Shown: positions 8,224 through 17,331 of the stretch, one piece after another
Position numbering within the stretch: position 1 is the stretch's first letter
Layout of the letters: each line of letters starts with the position of its first letter
The notes under the pieces: model-generated
Told to the model about the DNA's origin: nothing
Seen by the model: the letters and a program-made list of their open reading frames with translations, nothing else
The model's database searches: none
Assembly: GCF_052060035.1 (NCBI RefSeq)
Contig: NZ_JBPOEA010000003.1
Span: forward strand, 62,001-126,000
Reading direction: 5' to 3'
Source: Fodinibius sp052060035
GTDB taxonomy: Bacteria > Bacteroidota > Rhodothermia > Balneolales > Balneolaceae
Length of the DNA stretch: 64,000 nt
Made by a program: the position numbers and the translations under genes

Positions 8224-9572
8224 ATCGCGCTCGATATATTACCCACCCCGTTTACTTCCAGATCTATATTCTGCTCAATCGTATTTGATTGAGGGACTAC
8301 TGCTTTTTTAAAACCCAGCTTATTAATTTCAGTCAGACGGTGATCAATTTTATTTACCGTTCGCACTTCTCCCCCGAGTCCCACTTCTCCTAAAAATGCC
8401 ACCTTATTTGAGATAGGTTTGTCCAGGAAACTCGATACCAATGCCATGGTTACGCCCAAATCAGCAGCCGGATCATTCACTTTCAATCCACCTGCGATAT
8501 TCAAATATACATCCTGTCCTGAAAATTGATATCCTCCCCGTTTCTCCAAAACCGCAAGCAAAAGTGAGAGGCGGCGATGATCAAAGCCGGTAGCCGTGCG
8601 CTGAGGCGTGCCATAGTTACTGGGTGTTACCAGTGCCTGTACTTCCACTAATAAAGGCCTTGAACCTTCGATTGAGCAAATAACTGCATTACCACTGACC
8701 TTGCTGTTATATTCTGATAAAAATAGCTGAGACGGATTTAGCACATCTTCCAAACCAGATTCTTTCATCTCAAAAACACCTACCTCTTGTGCCGGTCCAA
8801 ATCGGTTTTTGATACTTCTCAGCATGCGGTAATTGTAATTACTGTCACCCTCGAACTGAAGCACCGTATCTACCATGTGTTCCAACACACGGGGACCTGC
8901 AATCGTACCTTCCTTGGTTACATGTCCTATTACCAACGTCGTAATATCTTGCTTTTTAGCCAGCTGCTGCAACAACGCTGCACATTCTTTAACCTGCTGA
9001 ATGCTGCCGGCCATACTCGTCAGCTCAGTGCGATATACCGTCTGAATAGAATCGACCACTAACAGATCGGGATCCAGCTTTTGTGCTTCTTTAAGCACCT
9101 TGTTAATATCGGTCTCGGTATAGATATAAAAATTATCTGAACTAACGCCCAACCGCTTGGCACGCTGTTTAATCTGTCCGGCCGATTCTTCGCCAGCGCA
9201 ATACAAGATCTCCAAATCCGGGTTGGCTTTCCCAATCTGCAGCGTAAGTGTACTTTTGCCAATGCCGGGATCTCCACCAATCAAAACAAACGAACCGGAT
9301 ACAAACCCACCGCCCAATACACGATCAAACTCTTGGATGTTGCTTAAAAACCGCTCCTGAGAATCCATGTCAATATCGTCGAGCTTTTGCGGGGGCTCGG
9401 AATCCTCAATGCCATCAACTTTGCCCTTATGCTCTTTCTCAGACTTTGTCTTCCGCTCTACTTTAAATTCCTTGAAGGTATGCCATGCGCCGCAATTCGG
9501 ACAGTTTCCCAACCACTTTGTTGAAGTGTGTCCACAATCGCCGCAAACGTACTGTATTCGATCTTTAGGCAT
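8208..9572 (-). CDS. radA: DNA repair protein RadA/Sms
   Basis: A 454-residue hexameric DnaB-like motor that promotes branch migration and processing of recombination intermediates. It starts with a four-cysteine zinc finger (Cys10, 13, 24, 27). The RecA-like ATPase follows, with Walker A GGDPGIGKST near residue 97 and Walker B LLVVDSIQTV. The RadA-specific KNRFG motif follows in RSIKNRFGP. A C-terminal Lon-like domain contains YLNIAGGLKVNDPAADLGV. Length is standard. It is 15 bp downstream of the flippase-like gene at 9588-10670 and probably shares its transcript. Its stop lies within the terminator hairpin of rpsU. Confidence 0.96.
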   Translation of the reverse strand: MPKDRIQYVCGDCGHTSTKWLGNCPNCGAWHTFKEFKVERKTKSEKEHKGKVDGIEDSEPPQKLDDIDMDSQERFLSNIQEFDRVLGGGFVSGSFVLIGGDPGIGKSTLTLQIGKANPDLEILYCAGEESAGQIKQRAKRLGVSSDNFYIYTETDINKVLKEAQKLDPDLLVVDSIQTVYRTELTSMAGSIQQVKECAALLQQLAKKQDITTLVIGHVTKEGTIAGPRVLEHMVDTVLQFEGDSNYNYRMLRSIKNRFGPAQEVGVFEMKESGLEDVLNPSQLFLSEYNSKVSGNAVICSIEGSRPLLVEVQALVTPSNYGTPQRTATGFDHRRLSLLLAVLEKRGGYQFSGQDVYLNIAGGLKVNDPAADLGVTMALVSSFLDKPISNKVAFLGEVGLGGEVRTVNKIDHRLTEINKLGFKKAVVPQSNTIEQNIDLEVNGVGNISSAIKKAL

Positions 9573-9587
9573 TAGTTTATTAGTATT

Positions 9588-10670
9588 TTAGGATGAAAGA
9601 TCGCCCTCGACAGCTTCTTCTTTAGATTCATCTTTTAACGTATCTACCATAGAACGGTTGATATACCAGGTTGTAGCCATCATTCCCAATCCGATACTGA
9701 TATAATAACTGATTACACGCCAGGCAAAAACGGCCAATCCAATAAATGCTTTACGATCCATCAGCGGTCCCTGGAAAATAGCAAACAGTCCCTCAACACC
9801 ACCACTTCCACCGGGCGTAGGCATAATTAAAAAGGCCAGATTCATTGCAAGACTCCTAAGCACTGATAAGATCACATCAGCGGGAAGCAAACTCAGTACC
9901 ACAATTGTTGGAAGCGCAATTCTACATAACCAGGACATGGTGGATAGGAAAAATGCTTTAAGCAGGAAACTTTTAGGTTTCTTGCGAAGTTCATGCGCAT
10001 ATTCAACCAAGTTATCAACTTCTCCTGCAACCTTGTCTCTCCAACGACGCAGAAATGGAAGTTTAAACAACCAGTTTACAACTTTTCGAATAGCATTAGG
10101 ATTTTTTAGCACACCGTAAGCCATCAAACCGGCATAACTCAACAAACCAACATAAAGCACCATCATTGAAGCATGGCCAACAAATCCCGTATTATTGGGG
10201 ACGACCTCAAAGAAAATTCCTGAAATCAATAGAATAGGAACGGCCATTGCAAACCAAAGCTGATCGAGGAGTAGGCTATAAAGCATTATGGCTGTAGATT
10301 GTCCAAAATTAAATCCCTCTTTTGTCATTGCATAAGTGGCCATTGGTGCTCCTCCCACAACCGATGGCGTAACCGAAGAGGTGAAATCCCAGCTCAGCAT
10401 TACCCTGAATGATGCCATCCAATCCAGCGCCTTTTCAGATAAATATCTAATCTTGGCAGCTGAAAATCCCAATCGCATAAAAGAAACAACAATCGCAATG
10501 ATGATTCCCGGAAGTCGCTTCGCCTTAAGATGAGTCAATACCCCGGGTGTGTAGGTTAACCAAATGACAAATGCCATTGTTGCTAAGCTTAACCCAAGAG
10601 AAATAAAGAGATATTTTTTGGAAAAATACCGTTTGGGGTCTTCTTGTATTTGTTCTTCTTTTTTAGGCAA
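9588..10670 (-). CDS. Lysylphosphatidylglycerol synthase TM-region / AglD-like flippase-family membrane protein
   Basis: A 360-residue integral membrane protein with about eight hydrophobic segments. The pattern matches the LPG_synthase_TM (UPF0104/AglD) family: PSVVGGAPMATYAM in the first third, a loop with KPKSFLLKAFFLSTMSW, and the diagnostic PTPGGSGGVEGLF before the last helices. Members are proposed to move lipid-linked molecules across the membrane; the substrate here is unknown. The cytoplasmic N-terminus is short and charged (PKKEEQIQEDPKRY). The first available start is a TTG at 10668-10670, and no ATG fits before the first membrane helix. It lies immediately upstream of radA, with no obvious functional link. 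Confidence 0.8.
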   Translation of the reverse strand: MPKKEEQIQEDPKRYFSKKYLFISLGLSLATMAFVIWLTYTPGVLTHLKAKRLPGIIIAIVVSFMRLGFSAAKIRYLSEKALDWMASFRVMLSWDFTSSVTPSVVGGAPMATYAMTKEGFNFGQSTAIMLYSLLLDQLWFAMAVPILLISGIFFEVVPNNTGFVGHASMMVLYVGLLSYAGLMAYGVLKNPNAIRKVVNWLFKLPFLRRWRDKVAGEVDNLVEYAHELRKKPKSFLLKAFFLSTMSWLCRIALPTIVVLSLLPADVILSVLRSLAMNLAFLIMPTPGGSGGVEGLFAIFQGPLMDRKAFIGLAVFAWRVISYYISIGLGMMATTWYINRSMVDTLKDESKEEAVEGDLSS

Positions 10671-10784
10671 AAAAGTAGTTCTACAGTAGAATTAAATAGT
10701 ATCTAAAGTTTAGGATATGGTATAAATCAATGAAAAATAAGTGAGATACACCACAAAGTGAATACAAAACTGTTATTGCATCAT

Positions 10785-10816
10785 AAAAAAGGCCTTATGG
10801 AAAACTCCATAAGGCC
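10785..10816 (-). terminator. Rho-independent terminator of the aldolase gene
   Basis: A perfect 11-bp stem (10791-10801 with 10806-10816) and a four-base loop are followed on the minus strand by six T residues (10785-10790). It lies 20 bp past the stop of the aldolase gene. Confidence 0.9.
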
Positions 10817-10835
10817 CAAAATTTAGGCAGGTTTG

Positions 10836-11912
10836 CTATGCCACCGTAATATCATCATCAAGATAAACATCTTGAATAAAGTTTAGTAGCTGAACACCCT
10901 CATCCATCGGCCGTTGAAATGCCTTCCGACCACTAATCAGCCCCATACCACCGGCACGTTTGTTAATTACCGCAGTACGCACTGCTTGAGCAAAGTCATT
11001 TTTGCCGGAAGCACCACCTGAGTTAATCAATCCTGCACGGCCCATATAATCATTGGCCACCTGGTAACGTGTTAGATCGATTGGATGATCACTGGACAAT
11101 TTATCGTAAATATCTTCATCCAACTTACCATAAGAAGAATCGCCCATATTCAGCGCTTTATATCCGCCGTTTGTGGTCGGTTGTTTCTGCTTTATAATAT
11201 CCGCCTGAATAGTAACACCCAGATGGTTCGCTTGGCCGGTAAGATCAGCAGCAGCATGATAATCTTTACCGTCCACTTTAAATGCAGAATTTCGAGTGTA
11301 GCACCATAGAATGGTAGCCATACCCAACTCGTGTGCCCGTTCAAATGCTTTAGCCACTTCCTGAATTTGTCGGCTTGATTCTTTAGATCCGAAATAAATG
11401 GTGGCTCCTACGGCAACAGCGCCCATATCAAAAGCACGTTCTACCGACCCAAACATAATCTGGTCGTACTTGTTGGGATAGGTCATCAACTCATTGTGAT
11501 TAATCTTCACAATAAAAGGGATTTTGTGAGCATACTTTCGGGCAACAGATCCTAAAACACCAAACGTAGATGCAACCCCATTGCATCCCCCTTCGATTGC
11601 AAGTTGTACAATTTTTTCGGGATCAAAATAATCGGGGTTCGGTGCAAAAGAAGCCCCAGCTGAATGCTCAATTCCCTGATCAACCGGCAAAATCGAAAGA
11701 TATCCGGTCCCACCTAATCGACCATTGTCCAACAATGTTTGTAAACTTCGCAATACCCGCGGGTTGCGATCCGATCCACCTAACATATCATCTACATACG
11801 ATGGACTGGGTAAGTGTAACTTTTCTTTTGGAATGGTCTCACACTTATGTGTTAACAGATCTTCTGCTTCATCACCAAGTAATTCTTCAATACTTTTTTT
11901 TGCTAAAGCCAT
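10836..11912 (-). CDS. fbaB: Class I fructose-bisphosphate aldolase, DhnA/FbaB type
   Basis: A 358-residue Schiff-base aldolase of the DhnA/FbaB family, which cleaves fructose 1,6-bisphosphate to two triose phosphates in glycolysis and gluconeogenesis. Recognisable parts are YLSILPVDQGIEHSAGASF near 95-113, GCNGVASTFG, IPFIVKINHNE, GAVAVGATIYFGS and the C-terminal INSGGASGKNDFAQAV phosphate-binding loop, followed by GGMGLISGRKAFQRP. The N-terminal extension of about 80 residues ahead of the barrel is typical of the longer bacterial members. The gene is monocistronic with its own strong terminator. It diverges from dus across 190 bp. Confidence 0.9.
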   Translation of the reverse strand: MALAKKSIEELLGDEAEDLLTHKCETIPKEKLHLPSPSYVDDMLGGSDRNPRVLRSLQTLLDNGRLGGTGYLSILPVDQGIEHSAGASFAPNPDYFDPEKIVQLAIEGGCNGVASTFGVLGSVARKYAHKIPFIVKINHNELMTYPNKYDQIMFGSVERAFDMGAVAVGATIYFGSKESSRQIQEVAKAFERAHELGMATILWCYTRNSAFKVDGKDYHAAADLTGQANHLGVTIQADIIKQKQPTTNGGYKALNMGDSSYGKLDEDIYDKLSSDHPIDLTRYQVANDYMGRAGLINSGGASGKNDFAQAVRTAVINKRAGGMGLISGRKAFQRPMDEGVQLLNFIQDVYLDDDITVA

Positions 11913-12060
11913 AGCGTAGCTCCCGGGTTTAACTAAAATTATTTCGTTTTAAAGGATAATTAATATAAGTGATTCAATGTGAAATGACTAGTCAACATAG
12001 TAAGCAATATGTTTCAGAACCTCGAAAATTCGACCTATCGATGTTCAACAAAAAAATCAA

Positions 12061-12068
12061 TATCTTTG
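12061..12068 (+). promoter_or_regulatory. Candidate -7 promoter element for the dus gene
   Basis: TATCTTTG is an exact match to the Bacteroidota -7 consensus TAnnTTTG. It lies 34 bp before the ATG at 12103. The -33 region is weak (GTTC near 12043), so confidence is low. Confidence 0.35.
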
Positions 12069-12102
12069 TCAGTTATTTGAAGGAATTAAATAGATAATCT
12101 TT

Positions 12103-13095
12103 ATGATAATAGGCGACATCGATCTCGGCCATAAACCCATTCTACTGGCTCCTATGGAGGATGTGACAGACTCTCCCTTCCGTACCATCTGCCGACGTAA
12201 AGGAGCGGCTGTGGTATATACCGAATTTATTAGCTCAGAAGCTATCGTTCGCGACAACGACCAAGCTTTACACAAGATGCATTTTACCAAGGAGCAGCGA
12301 CCCTTTGGTGTGCAAATTTTTGGTGGTCGTGAAGAAGCTATGGAAGGAGCAGCAAAAACAGCTGAGAGTGAGAATCCCGATATTGTAGATATCAATTTTG
12401 GCTGCCCCGTCTATAAAATTGCCAAGAAAGGCGCCGGGGCCGGCTGCCTGCGCGATCTTGATATGATGGAGCGTATGGCTAAAAGTGTAGTCGATGCCGT
12501 TGACGGTATCCCTGTTACCGCCAAAACGCGTCTTGGGTGGGATGATCGAACCATTAAAATTCGAGAAGTCGCCCTTCGCCTGCAATCTGTTGGCATTAAA
12601 GCGCTTGCCATCCATGCTCGAACACGTTCTCAAAAATACAAGGGAGAAGCACGGTGGGATTACCTGAAATATGTCAAAGAAACACCCGGACTTGAAATTC
12701 CCATCATTGGTAACGGTGATGTTTCTTCGCCTGAGGATGCCAAACGAATGTTTGATGAAACCGGCGTTGACGGCGTAATGATAGGACGCGGTGCTATCGG
12801 CAATCCCTGGATTTTTGAACGTACTCGACACTACATTGACACCGGTAAACTACTGCCCGAGCCCACCATCGAGGATCGCATTGATCTTTGTGCCGAACAA
12901 TTGCAACGATCAGTCGAACACCACGGAGAACGCTATGGTGTGATCATCATGAAAAAACATTATGGCCAATATCTAAAGGGAATCCGCAACAGTCGGCAAC
13001 TCCGCGCCGATATTATGAAAGAGTCTGAGATGGAGCCGATTATCGAGCTGCTCATGAACTTTAAAGAGCAGGAAATGTTCGCAGTGGTATCATAA
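12103..13095 (+). CDS. dusB: tRNA-dihydrouridine synthase (DusB-like)
   Basis: A 330-residue flavoenzyme that reduces uridine to dihydrouridine in tRNA. The N-terminal FMN barrel opens with ILLAPMEDVTDSPFR (13-27). The catalytic cysteine is Cys101 in DINFGCPVYK. KTRLGWDD and the RSQKYKGEARW tRNA/FMN-contact segment follow. The phosphate-binding end is GNGDVSSPEDA through GVDGVMIGRGAIGNPWIF. The C-terminal helical domain closes the chain. Length and motifs fit DusB/Dus family 1, but the exact position modified cannot be read from the sequence. It is a single-gene unit, convergent with the DUF72 gene across 34 bp with no clear terminator. Confidence 0.92.
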   Translation: MIIGDIDLGHKPILLAPMEDVTDSPFRTICRRKGAAVVYTEFISSEAIVRDNDQALHKMHFTKEQRPFGVQIFGGREEAMEGAAKTAESENPDIVDINFGCPVYKIAKKGAGAGCLRDLDMMERMAKSVVDAVDGIPVTAKTRLGWDDRTIKIREVALRLQSVGIKALAIHARTRSQKYKGEARWDYLKYVKETPGLEIPIIGNGDVSSPEDAKRMFDETGVDGVMIGRGAIGNPWIFERTRHYIDTGKLLPEPTIEDRIDLCAEQLQRSVEHHGERYGVIIMKKHYGQYLKGIRNSRQLRADIMKESEMEPIIELLMNFKEQEMFAVVS

Positions 13096-13129
13096 CTACT
13101 TTCCAAAAAAGTACTACGAATCAGCAAGA

Positions 13130-13843
13130 TCAGCTGAGGAGTTTCCGCATCATTTGTGCGCTTTCTATAGCATTCCCTCCCGGGTTGTTAAAATAGACTT
13201 GCACATCCCGGCCTTCATCCAGTTGGTTTTGCACAATTTCTGCCCAGGGCTCCAAGTCCGATTTTTTATAGGAATACCGGTACCCTGTGAGACCATGAAA
13301 TCTGATGTATATAAAATCTGCCGTAGGAGTACAGTCGTTCGGAAAATTGCCTGAACTCTGCCAGACAATAGCCGCATTTTTATCTAACAACAGATCATAT
13401 ACCTCTTCATCTAACCAAGAAATATGCCTGAATTCAAAAGCAAATTTTTGATCATCAGGAAGTTTATTCAAGAACTTTTTTAGCCGTTCAGTATTCTTCT
13501 TAAAATTGGGCGGAAATTGCCAATAAATTGTCTTTAGAGTATCTCCAAGCAGTCGAATACGGCTTAGATATTGATTTAAAGGCTCATCAATATCTTTCAT
13601 TTTATTGTAATGCGTAATACGTCGATGACCTTTTACAGAAAAACGAAAATGGTTAGCAGCTGTTTTTCTCCAATTATTCACCGTTTTTTCAGAAGGGAGA
13701 TTATAGTAAGTGGCATTAGCTTCTACAGAGTTAAATCGATTGGTATAATATTTAAGGTAATCTATTTTAGAAATATCCTCCGGAAAAAATTCGCTCCAAT
13801 TTTTATATGACCAACCGCTGGTGCCAATCAATAAATCAGGCAT
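13130..13843 (-). CDS. DUF72 (YecE-like) family protein
   Basis: A 237-residue TIM-barrel protein of the DUF72/YecE family, widespread but without an established reaction. The family marks are the N-terminal IGTSGWSYKNW (6-16), FNSVEANATYYNLPS, FRFSVKGHRRITHY, the central IYWQFPPNF, FAFEFRHISW, and the late YIRFHGL followed by VQVYFNNPGGNA. Length is a little shorter than E. coli YecE, which is normal for this branch. It is divergent from the small membrane-protein gene at 13933 by 89 bp. No cofactor or metal motif stands out. Confidence 0.88.
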   Translation of the reverse strand: MPDLLIGTSGWSYKNWSEFFPEDISKIDYLKYYTNRFNSVEANATYYNLPSEKTVNNWRKTAANHFRFSVKGHRRITHYNKMKDIDEPLNQYLSRIRLLGDTLKTIYWQFPPNFKKNTERLKKFLNKLPDDQKFAFEFRHISWLDEEVYDLLLDKNAAIVWQSSGNFPNDCTPTADFIYIRFHGLTGYRYSYKKSDLEPWAEIVQNQLDEGRDVQVYFNNPGGNAIESAQMMRKLLS

Positions 13844-13932
13844 AAAATCTATTACTTAGATTTCTTTTGAATCAATATGTTCTGGGCATCGTAATGGTAT
13901 AGGTAAAGGATCACCAAAAAAATTGAAGACCA

Positions 13933-14157
13933 ATGTTAAACAGAATCCTTCGCCTGCTTTCTACCAGTATCAGTGCCTACAGCTTCTATTCTAATCCGTT
14001 GCGATTTTTTATCAGCATACTCTGTGTAATATTCGTCCCTTACCTTGCTTATATCTTTTGGGGTGCTGCTGTAATCGTGGTATTAGCAATAGCAGGGGGC
14101 TATTTCATTTACAAAGCTGTTCGAACTTCCATTGAGAACAGATCTTCGTACTATTGA
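13933..14157 (+). CDS. Small membrane protein of unknown function
   Basis: A 74-residue protein with two closely spaced hydrophobic segments (about 26-44 and 44-62), a basic N-terminus (LNRILRLL) and a polar C-terminal tail. This suggests a two-helix hairpin in the inner membrane. Its stop overlaps the end of the MscS gene on the opposite strand by 7 bp. No family is recognised, and expression is unproven. A start at 13933 with upstream spacing compatible with a gene, plus a well-shaped hydrophobic profile, are the reasons to keep it. Confidence 0.5.
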   Translation: MLNRILRLLSTSISAYSFYSNPLRFFISILCVIFVPYLAYIFWGAAVIVVLAIAGGYFIYKAVRTSIENRSSYY

Positions 14158-15014
14158 TTATTATTTACCGACGATGACTCCCTTTTTTGTATTAACTCAA
14201 TAGGTAAAGGTTTAGAAGCTTCTCCGGTATAAAATGAAACGTGCGGAAATGGAATTTCAATTCCTTCGTCATCAAATCGTTTTTTAATCTCTTCCTGTAT
14301 AGTATTCTTTAAGAGAATCCACTCATTAACAGGTGCCCAAATTCTAAAATCAAGATCAATAGATGAAGTGCCAAAAGCTTCAAAAATAATTTGAGGCTCC
14401 GGCTCACTTAGTGAATACTGATTTTGTTCAGCCACATCCATCAAAATTTCTCTTACTTTCTCAATATTCTCTTTATAAGCCACTGATACTTTTGCATTAA
14501 AACGGCGGATGGGAAATCGCGTTAAATTAATAACTTGTGTCTTGATAATCGTCTCATTGGGGATACGCACAAACATATTATCAAACGTTCGCAGCTTTAC
14601 CGAGAGCACGTCAATCGACATTACAATTCCAATAGTGCCTCCTACATTAATAATGTCATCCACCTTGAACGGCTGTTCAGCAATTAAAAACAACCCACTG
14701 ATGATATTCGAAACACTCGTTTGGGATGCAAAACCAAGTGCCACCCCAACAATACCCGCACCTGCAAGCAGTGGTGCCAGGCTTATGCCCAACTGACCCA
14801 GCACGGTTATAATCATCAAAATAATACCGGTATAAAAAACGACCTTGCCGGCCAACATTCCGTAATGAGGGGCATACTTTTTCGTAAAAAAACGCCGCGC
14901 CCATCCTCTCAATAGCAAAAGGACAGGAATACTGATAACAATAATCAGCAGCACTCTTATTACTTGGTGTAGCGTTTCTTCTGATAAATAATTGTAAATA
15001 TTAAATAGATCCAT
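14151..15014 (-). CDS. mscS: MscS-family mechanosensitive channel
   Basis: A 287-residue small-conductance mechanosensitive channel that opens under membrane tension to release solutes during hypo-osmotic shock. Three transmembrane helices are followed by the pore-lining TM3 with its Ala/Gly packing pattern AGIVGVALGFASQTSVSNIISG. The beta-domain signature IAEQPFKVDDIINVGGTIGIV follows, with VRIPNETIIKTQVINLT, then the alpha/beta C-terminal domain. Length is close to E. coli MscS (286). It is preceded by a DUF432 gene ending 23 bp upstream, and the two very probably form one transcript. Confidence 0.92.
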   Translation of the reverse strand: MDLFNIYNYLSEETLHQVIRVLLIIVISIPVLLLLRGWARRFFTKKYAPHYGMLAGKVVFYTGIILMIITVLGQLGISLAPLLAGAGIVGVALGFASQTSVSNIISGLFLIAEQPFKVDDIINVGGTIGIVMSIDVLSVKLRTFDNMFVRIPNETIIKTQVINLTRFPIRRFNAKVSVAYKENIEKVREILMDVAEQNQYSLSEPEPQIIFEAFGTSSIDLDFRIWAPVNEWILLKNTIQEEIKKRFDDEGIEIPFPHVSFYTGEASKPLPIELIQKRESSSVNNNQ

Positions 15015-15037
15015 TAGCGAAAAAATTTATCAATCAG

Positions 15038-15808
15038 TCAGAATTGTATCTTTGAAAAAAGTTTAAATGTTCGAGTAGCCAAACTCTTGTGCACTTCTTT
15101 TCTTGGCTTGGTAAGCAGCTGTTTTCTGGCGATCCCCTCAGGGAGTTTACCTGTCATCACAACTTCACTGTGTAGATCTTCGCCCTGATAAATAATTTCC
15201 GTTTCATCAGCCCACAGCTCGTTGTCATGCAGATACATGCTCAACCGTTCAACCCGGAAACAAAAATTAGAAAAGGTAAGCTCTTCATCAGATTTATTAA
15301 CAATTTTTATCGGGCAACTTACCAAAAAAGGTTTTTTATCAACTTGGGATAAATCTCTGCGAGCCTTGGTAGTAGCATGAAAACAAAGTTCTCCCTCCAT
15401 TGGTGTACCAAACCAAGTTCGCGATAGCTTAACTGTAGGTAATTCGATCAATTGATAACCATTATGAGCCAGCGAAATCCGAACCCAGATGGGTATGCGT
15501 GCAAAAATCTGTATACGGGTTTCTGGACTTACTTTCAGGTTATACTCCGAATGCACCAACAATGGTTTATCAGGATAAACCGGCGAAACTGAAACTTTGG
15601 AAGAGCTAGTTTTATGGGCCCAGCGTGTCCATTCTATCTGTTTGGGAGGTTGATCGGAAGCGGATTTACGTTTAATCTCATCTTTGTAGGCATGGGCAAT
15701 CCACACCTCCTCATTCCTGTATTTTATCCACAAATGCAGATCTCCAATGGTCATATACTCTACCCGATCCTCTGCAAGTGATCGGCTTCCCCAAATATCG
15801 TGCTCCAT
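15038..15808 (-). CDS. DUF432 family protein, probable MscS partner
   Basis: A 256-residue protein of the DUF432 family. It is beta-rich with the segments DLHLWIKYRNEEVWIAH, SVSPVYPDKPLLVHSEY, IFARIPIWVRISL, LSRTWFGTPMEGELCF and CPIKIVNKSDEELTF. There is no signal peptide or membrane helix. DUF432 proteins are often encoded beside MscS channels, and here the gene is 23 bp upstream of one and 20 bp downstream of serS. That association suggests an accessory or regulatory role for the channel, as an inference from context. Its biochemical activity is unknown. Confidence 0.78.
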   Translation of the reverse strand: MEHDIWGSRSLAEDRVEYMTIGDLHLWIKYRNEEVWIAHAYKDEIKRKSASDQPPKQIEWTRWAHKTSSSKVSVSPVYPDKPLLVHSEYNLKVSPETRIQIFARIPIWVRISLAHNGYQLIELPTVKLSRTWFGTPMEGELCFHATTKARRDLSQVDKKPFLVSCPIKIVNKSDEELTFSNFCFRVERLSMYLHDNELWADETEIIYQGEDLHSEVVMTGKLPEGIARKQLLTKPRKEVHKSLATRTFKLFSKIQF

Positions 15809-15828
15809 AGATTCTTTTTATTGCTTGA

Positions 15829-17109
15829 TTAACTTTCAGGTGTTATGACATCAGTGCCCATAAACGATTGCAACACTCGTGGAATCTCAATACTACCATC
15901 TTCTTGCTGATAGATCTCCAAAATAGCTGCTACTACGCGTGGTAGGGCCAGACCCGAACCGTTAAGCGTATGCACAATTTCGGTATCCCCATTTTCTTTT
16001 CGACGACGTAGCATCATCCTACGCGCCTGGAAACTGCCAAAGTTCGAGCAGGAGCTTACCTCTAACCAACGCTGCTGACCGGGGCTCCAAACCTCTAAAT
16101 CGTACTTTTTGGATTGTGTAAATCCCATGTCCCCGGTACACATTAATAGCGTACGATATGGAATATTCAGCTCCTCGAGCAGAGATTCAGCATGTTCACA
16201 AAGACTTTCAAGCTCATCATAAGCTGTTTCGGGATGAACGATCTTAACCAATTCCACTTTGTCGAATTGATGCAAACGGTTAAGACCCCGAACATCTTTA
16301 CCGTAAGAACCTGCCTCACGTCGCCAACAAGGCGTATAAGCCGTATAATAAAGTGGGAGCTGCTCATCTTCTAAAATCTCATCACGATGAAAATTCGTAA
16401 CCGGCACCTCGGCTGTGGGTATGGTGAAAAACTCATCACGTGGAATTTCATACATCATGTCTTCTTTGTCGGGTATCTGTCCTGTGCCCCTTGCCGAATC
16501 TTCATTCACAAAATACGGCACCTGCAATTCAGTATAACCTGCCTCAGCAGCTCTATTCAGAAAGTAATTGATTAATGCACGCTGCAATCGGGCTATCGGG
16601 CCAACATAAAATGGAAATCCCGCTCCCGTTACTTTGGCACCCCGGTCAAAATCAATCCAGCCCTGTTCCTCAACCAGTTCCCAATGTGGCTTGCGCCAGT
16701 CTTCTTTATCAGGATCGCCCCATGTTTTAAACACCTCATTGTCCTCTTCTGATTGCCCAACCGGTACCGAATCGTGTGGAACATTGGGAATTTGGAGCAA
16801 CAAATCTTCGCGTGCTTTTTTAAGAGAGCGTAACCTTTCTTCTTTTTGTTGTATTTGTTCTTTCAACTCTGTGGTATAAGAAATAATCTCTTGGGCTTTC
16901 TCTTTCTTACCCTGGCCCATCAACTCACCAATCTTTTTGGCTTTTGTATTACTCTCATTCCGCAGATTATCTGTCTCCTCAACCAACGAACGCCACTGTT
17001 CATCAACATTTATAACTTCATCAACAATTTGGGGATTCTCCTCCCCCTTATTTTTCATCGCTTGCTTAACTAAATCGGCATTATTTCTGATAAAAGTGAC
17101 GTCTAACAT
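15829..17109 (-). CDS. serS: Seryl-tRNA synthetase
   Basis: A 426-residue class II aminoacyl-tRNA synthetase charging tRNA-Ser (and tRNA-Sec, if present). The N-terminal antiparallel coiled-coil tRNA-binding arm covers roughly 25-105. The catalytic core has motif 1 around the ALINYFLNRAAEAGYTELQVP segment. Motif 2 lies in TPCWRREAGSYGKDVRGLNRLHQFDKVELV. Motif 3 is NGSGLALPRVVAAILE. The ordered serine-binding residues in TAEVPVTNF and ELNIPYRTLLMCTGDMGF are also visible. Length is standard. It is the first gene of a serS - DUF432 - mscS run. Confidence 0.97.
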   Translation of the reverse strand: MLDVTFIRNNADLVKQAMKNKGEENPQIVDEVINVDEQWRSLVEETDNLRNESNTKAKKIGELMGQGKKEKAQEIISYTTELKEQIQQKEERLRSLKKAREDLLLQIPNVPHDSVPVGQSEEDNEVFKTWGDPDKEDWRKPHWELVEEQGWIDFDRGAKVTGAGFPFYVGPIARLQRALINYFLNRAAEAGYTELQVPYFVNEDSARGTGQIPDKEDMMYEIPRDEFFTIPTAEVPVTNFHRDEILEDEQLPLYYTAYTPCWRREAGSYGKDVRGLNRLHQFDKVELVKIVHPETAYDELESLCEHAESLLEELNIPYRTLLMCTGDMGFTQSKKYDLEVWSPGQQRWLEVSSCSNFGSFQARRMMLRRRKENGDTEIVHTLNGSGLALPRVVAAILEIYQQEDGSIEIPRVLQSFMGTDVITPES

Positions 17110-17138
17110 CGAATAATGTATTTGAAATTCTATTGATA

Positions 17139-17189
17139 GTTTGGCTAAAGATAAGAGAGTTTGGCTAAAGATAAGAGAGTTTGACGAAA
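17139..17189. repeat. 20-bp tandem duplication plus partial third copy
   Basis: The 20-base unit at 17139-17158 is repeated exactly at 17159-17178. A decayed partial copy follows at 17179-17189. It lies 30 bp upstream of the serS start, in its leader or promoter region. Confidence 0.85.
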
Positions 17190-17331
17190 GGTTTGAACCA
17201 AAAATTCCAAGAATACTTCATTCTCTTAACCCCAAAAGATCTTTGTAGAAAAATACTTTTAGAGCTTGACCTCCTAATTAATTTAGGCTATTTTCAAAAA
17301 AAAATAGAAAATTAAGGACATATTACAGATC

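Noticed and set aside
17139..17189. CRISPR-like array
   Set aside because: The copies are directly adjacent with no spacers and only two are intact.
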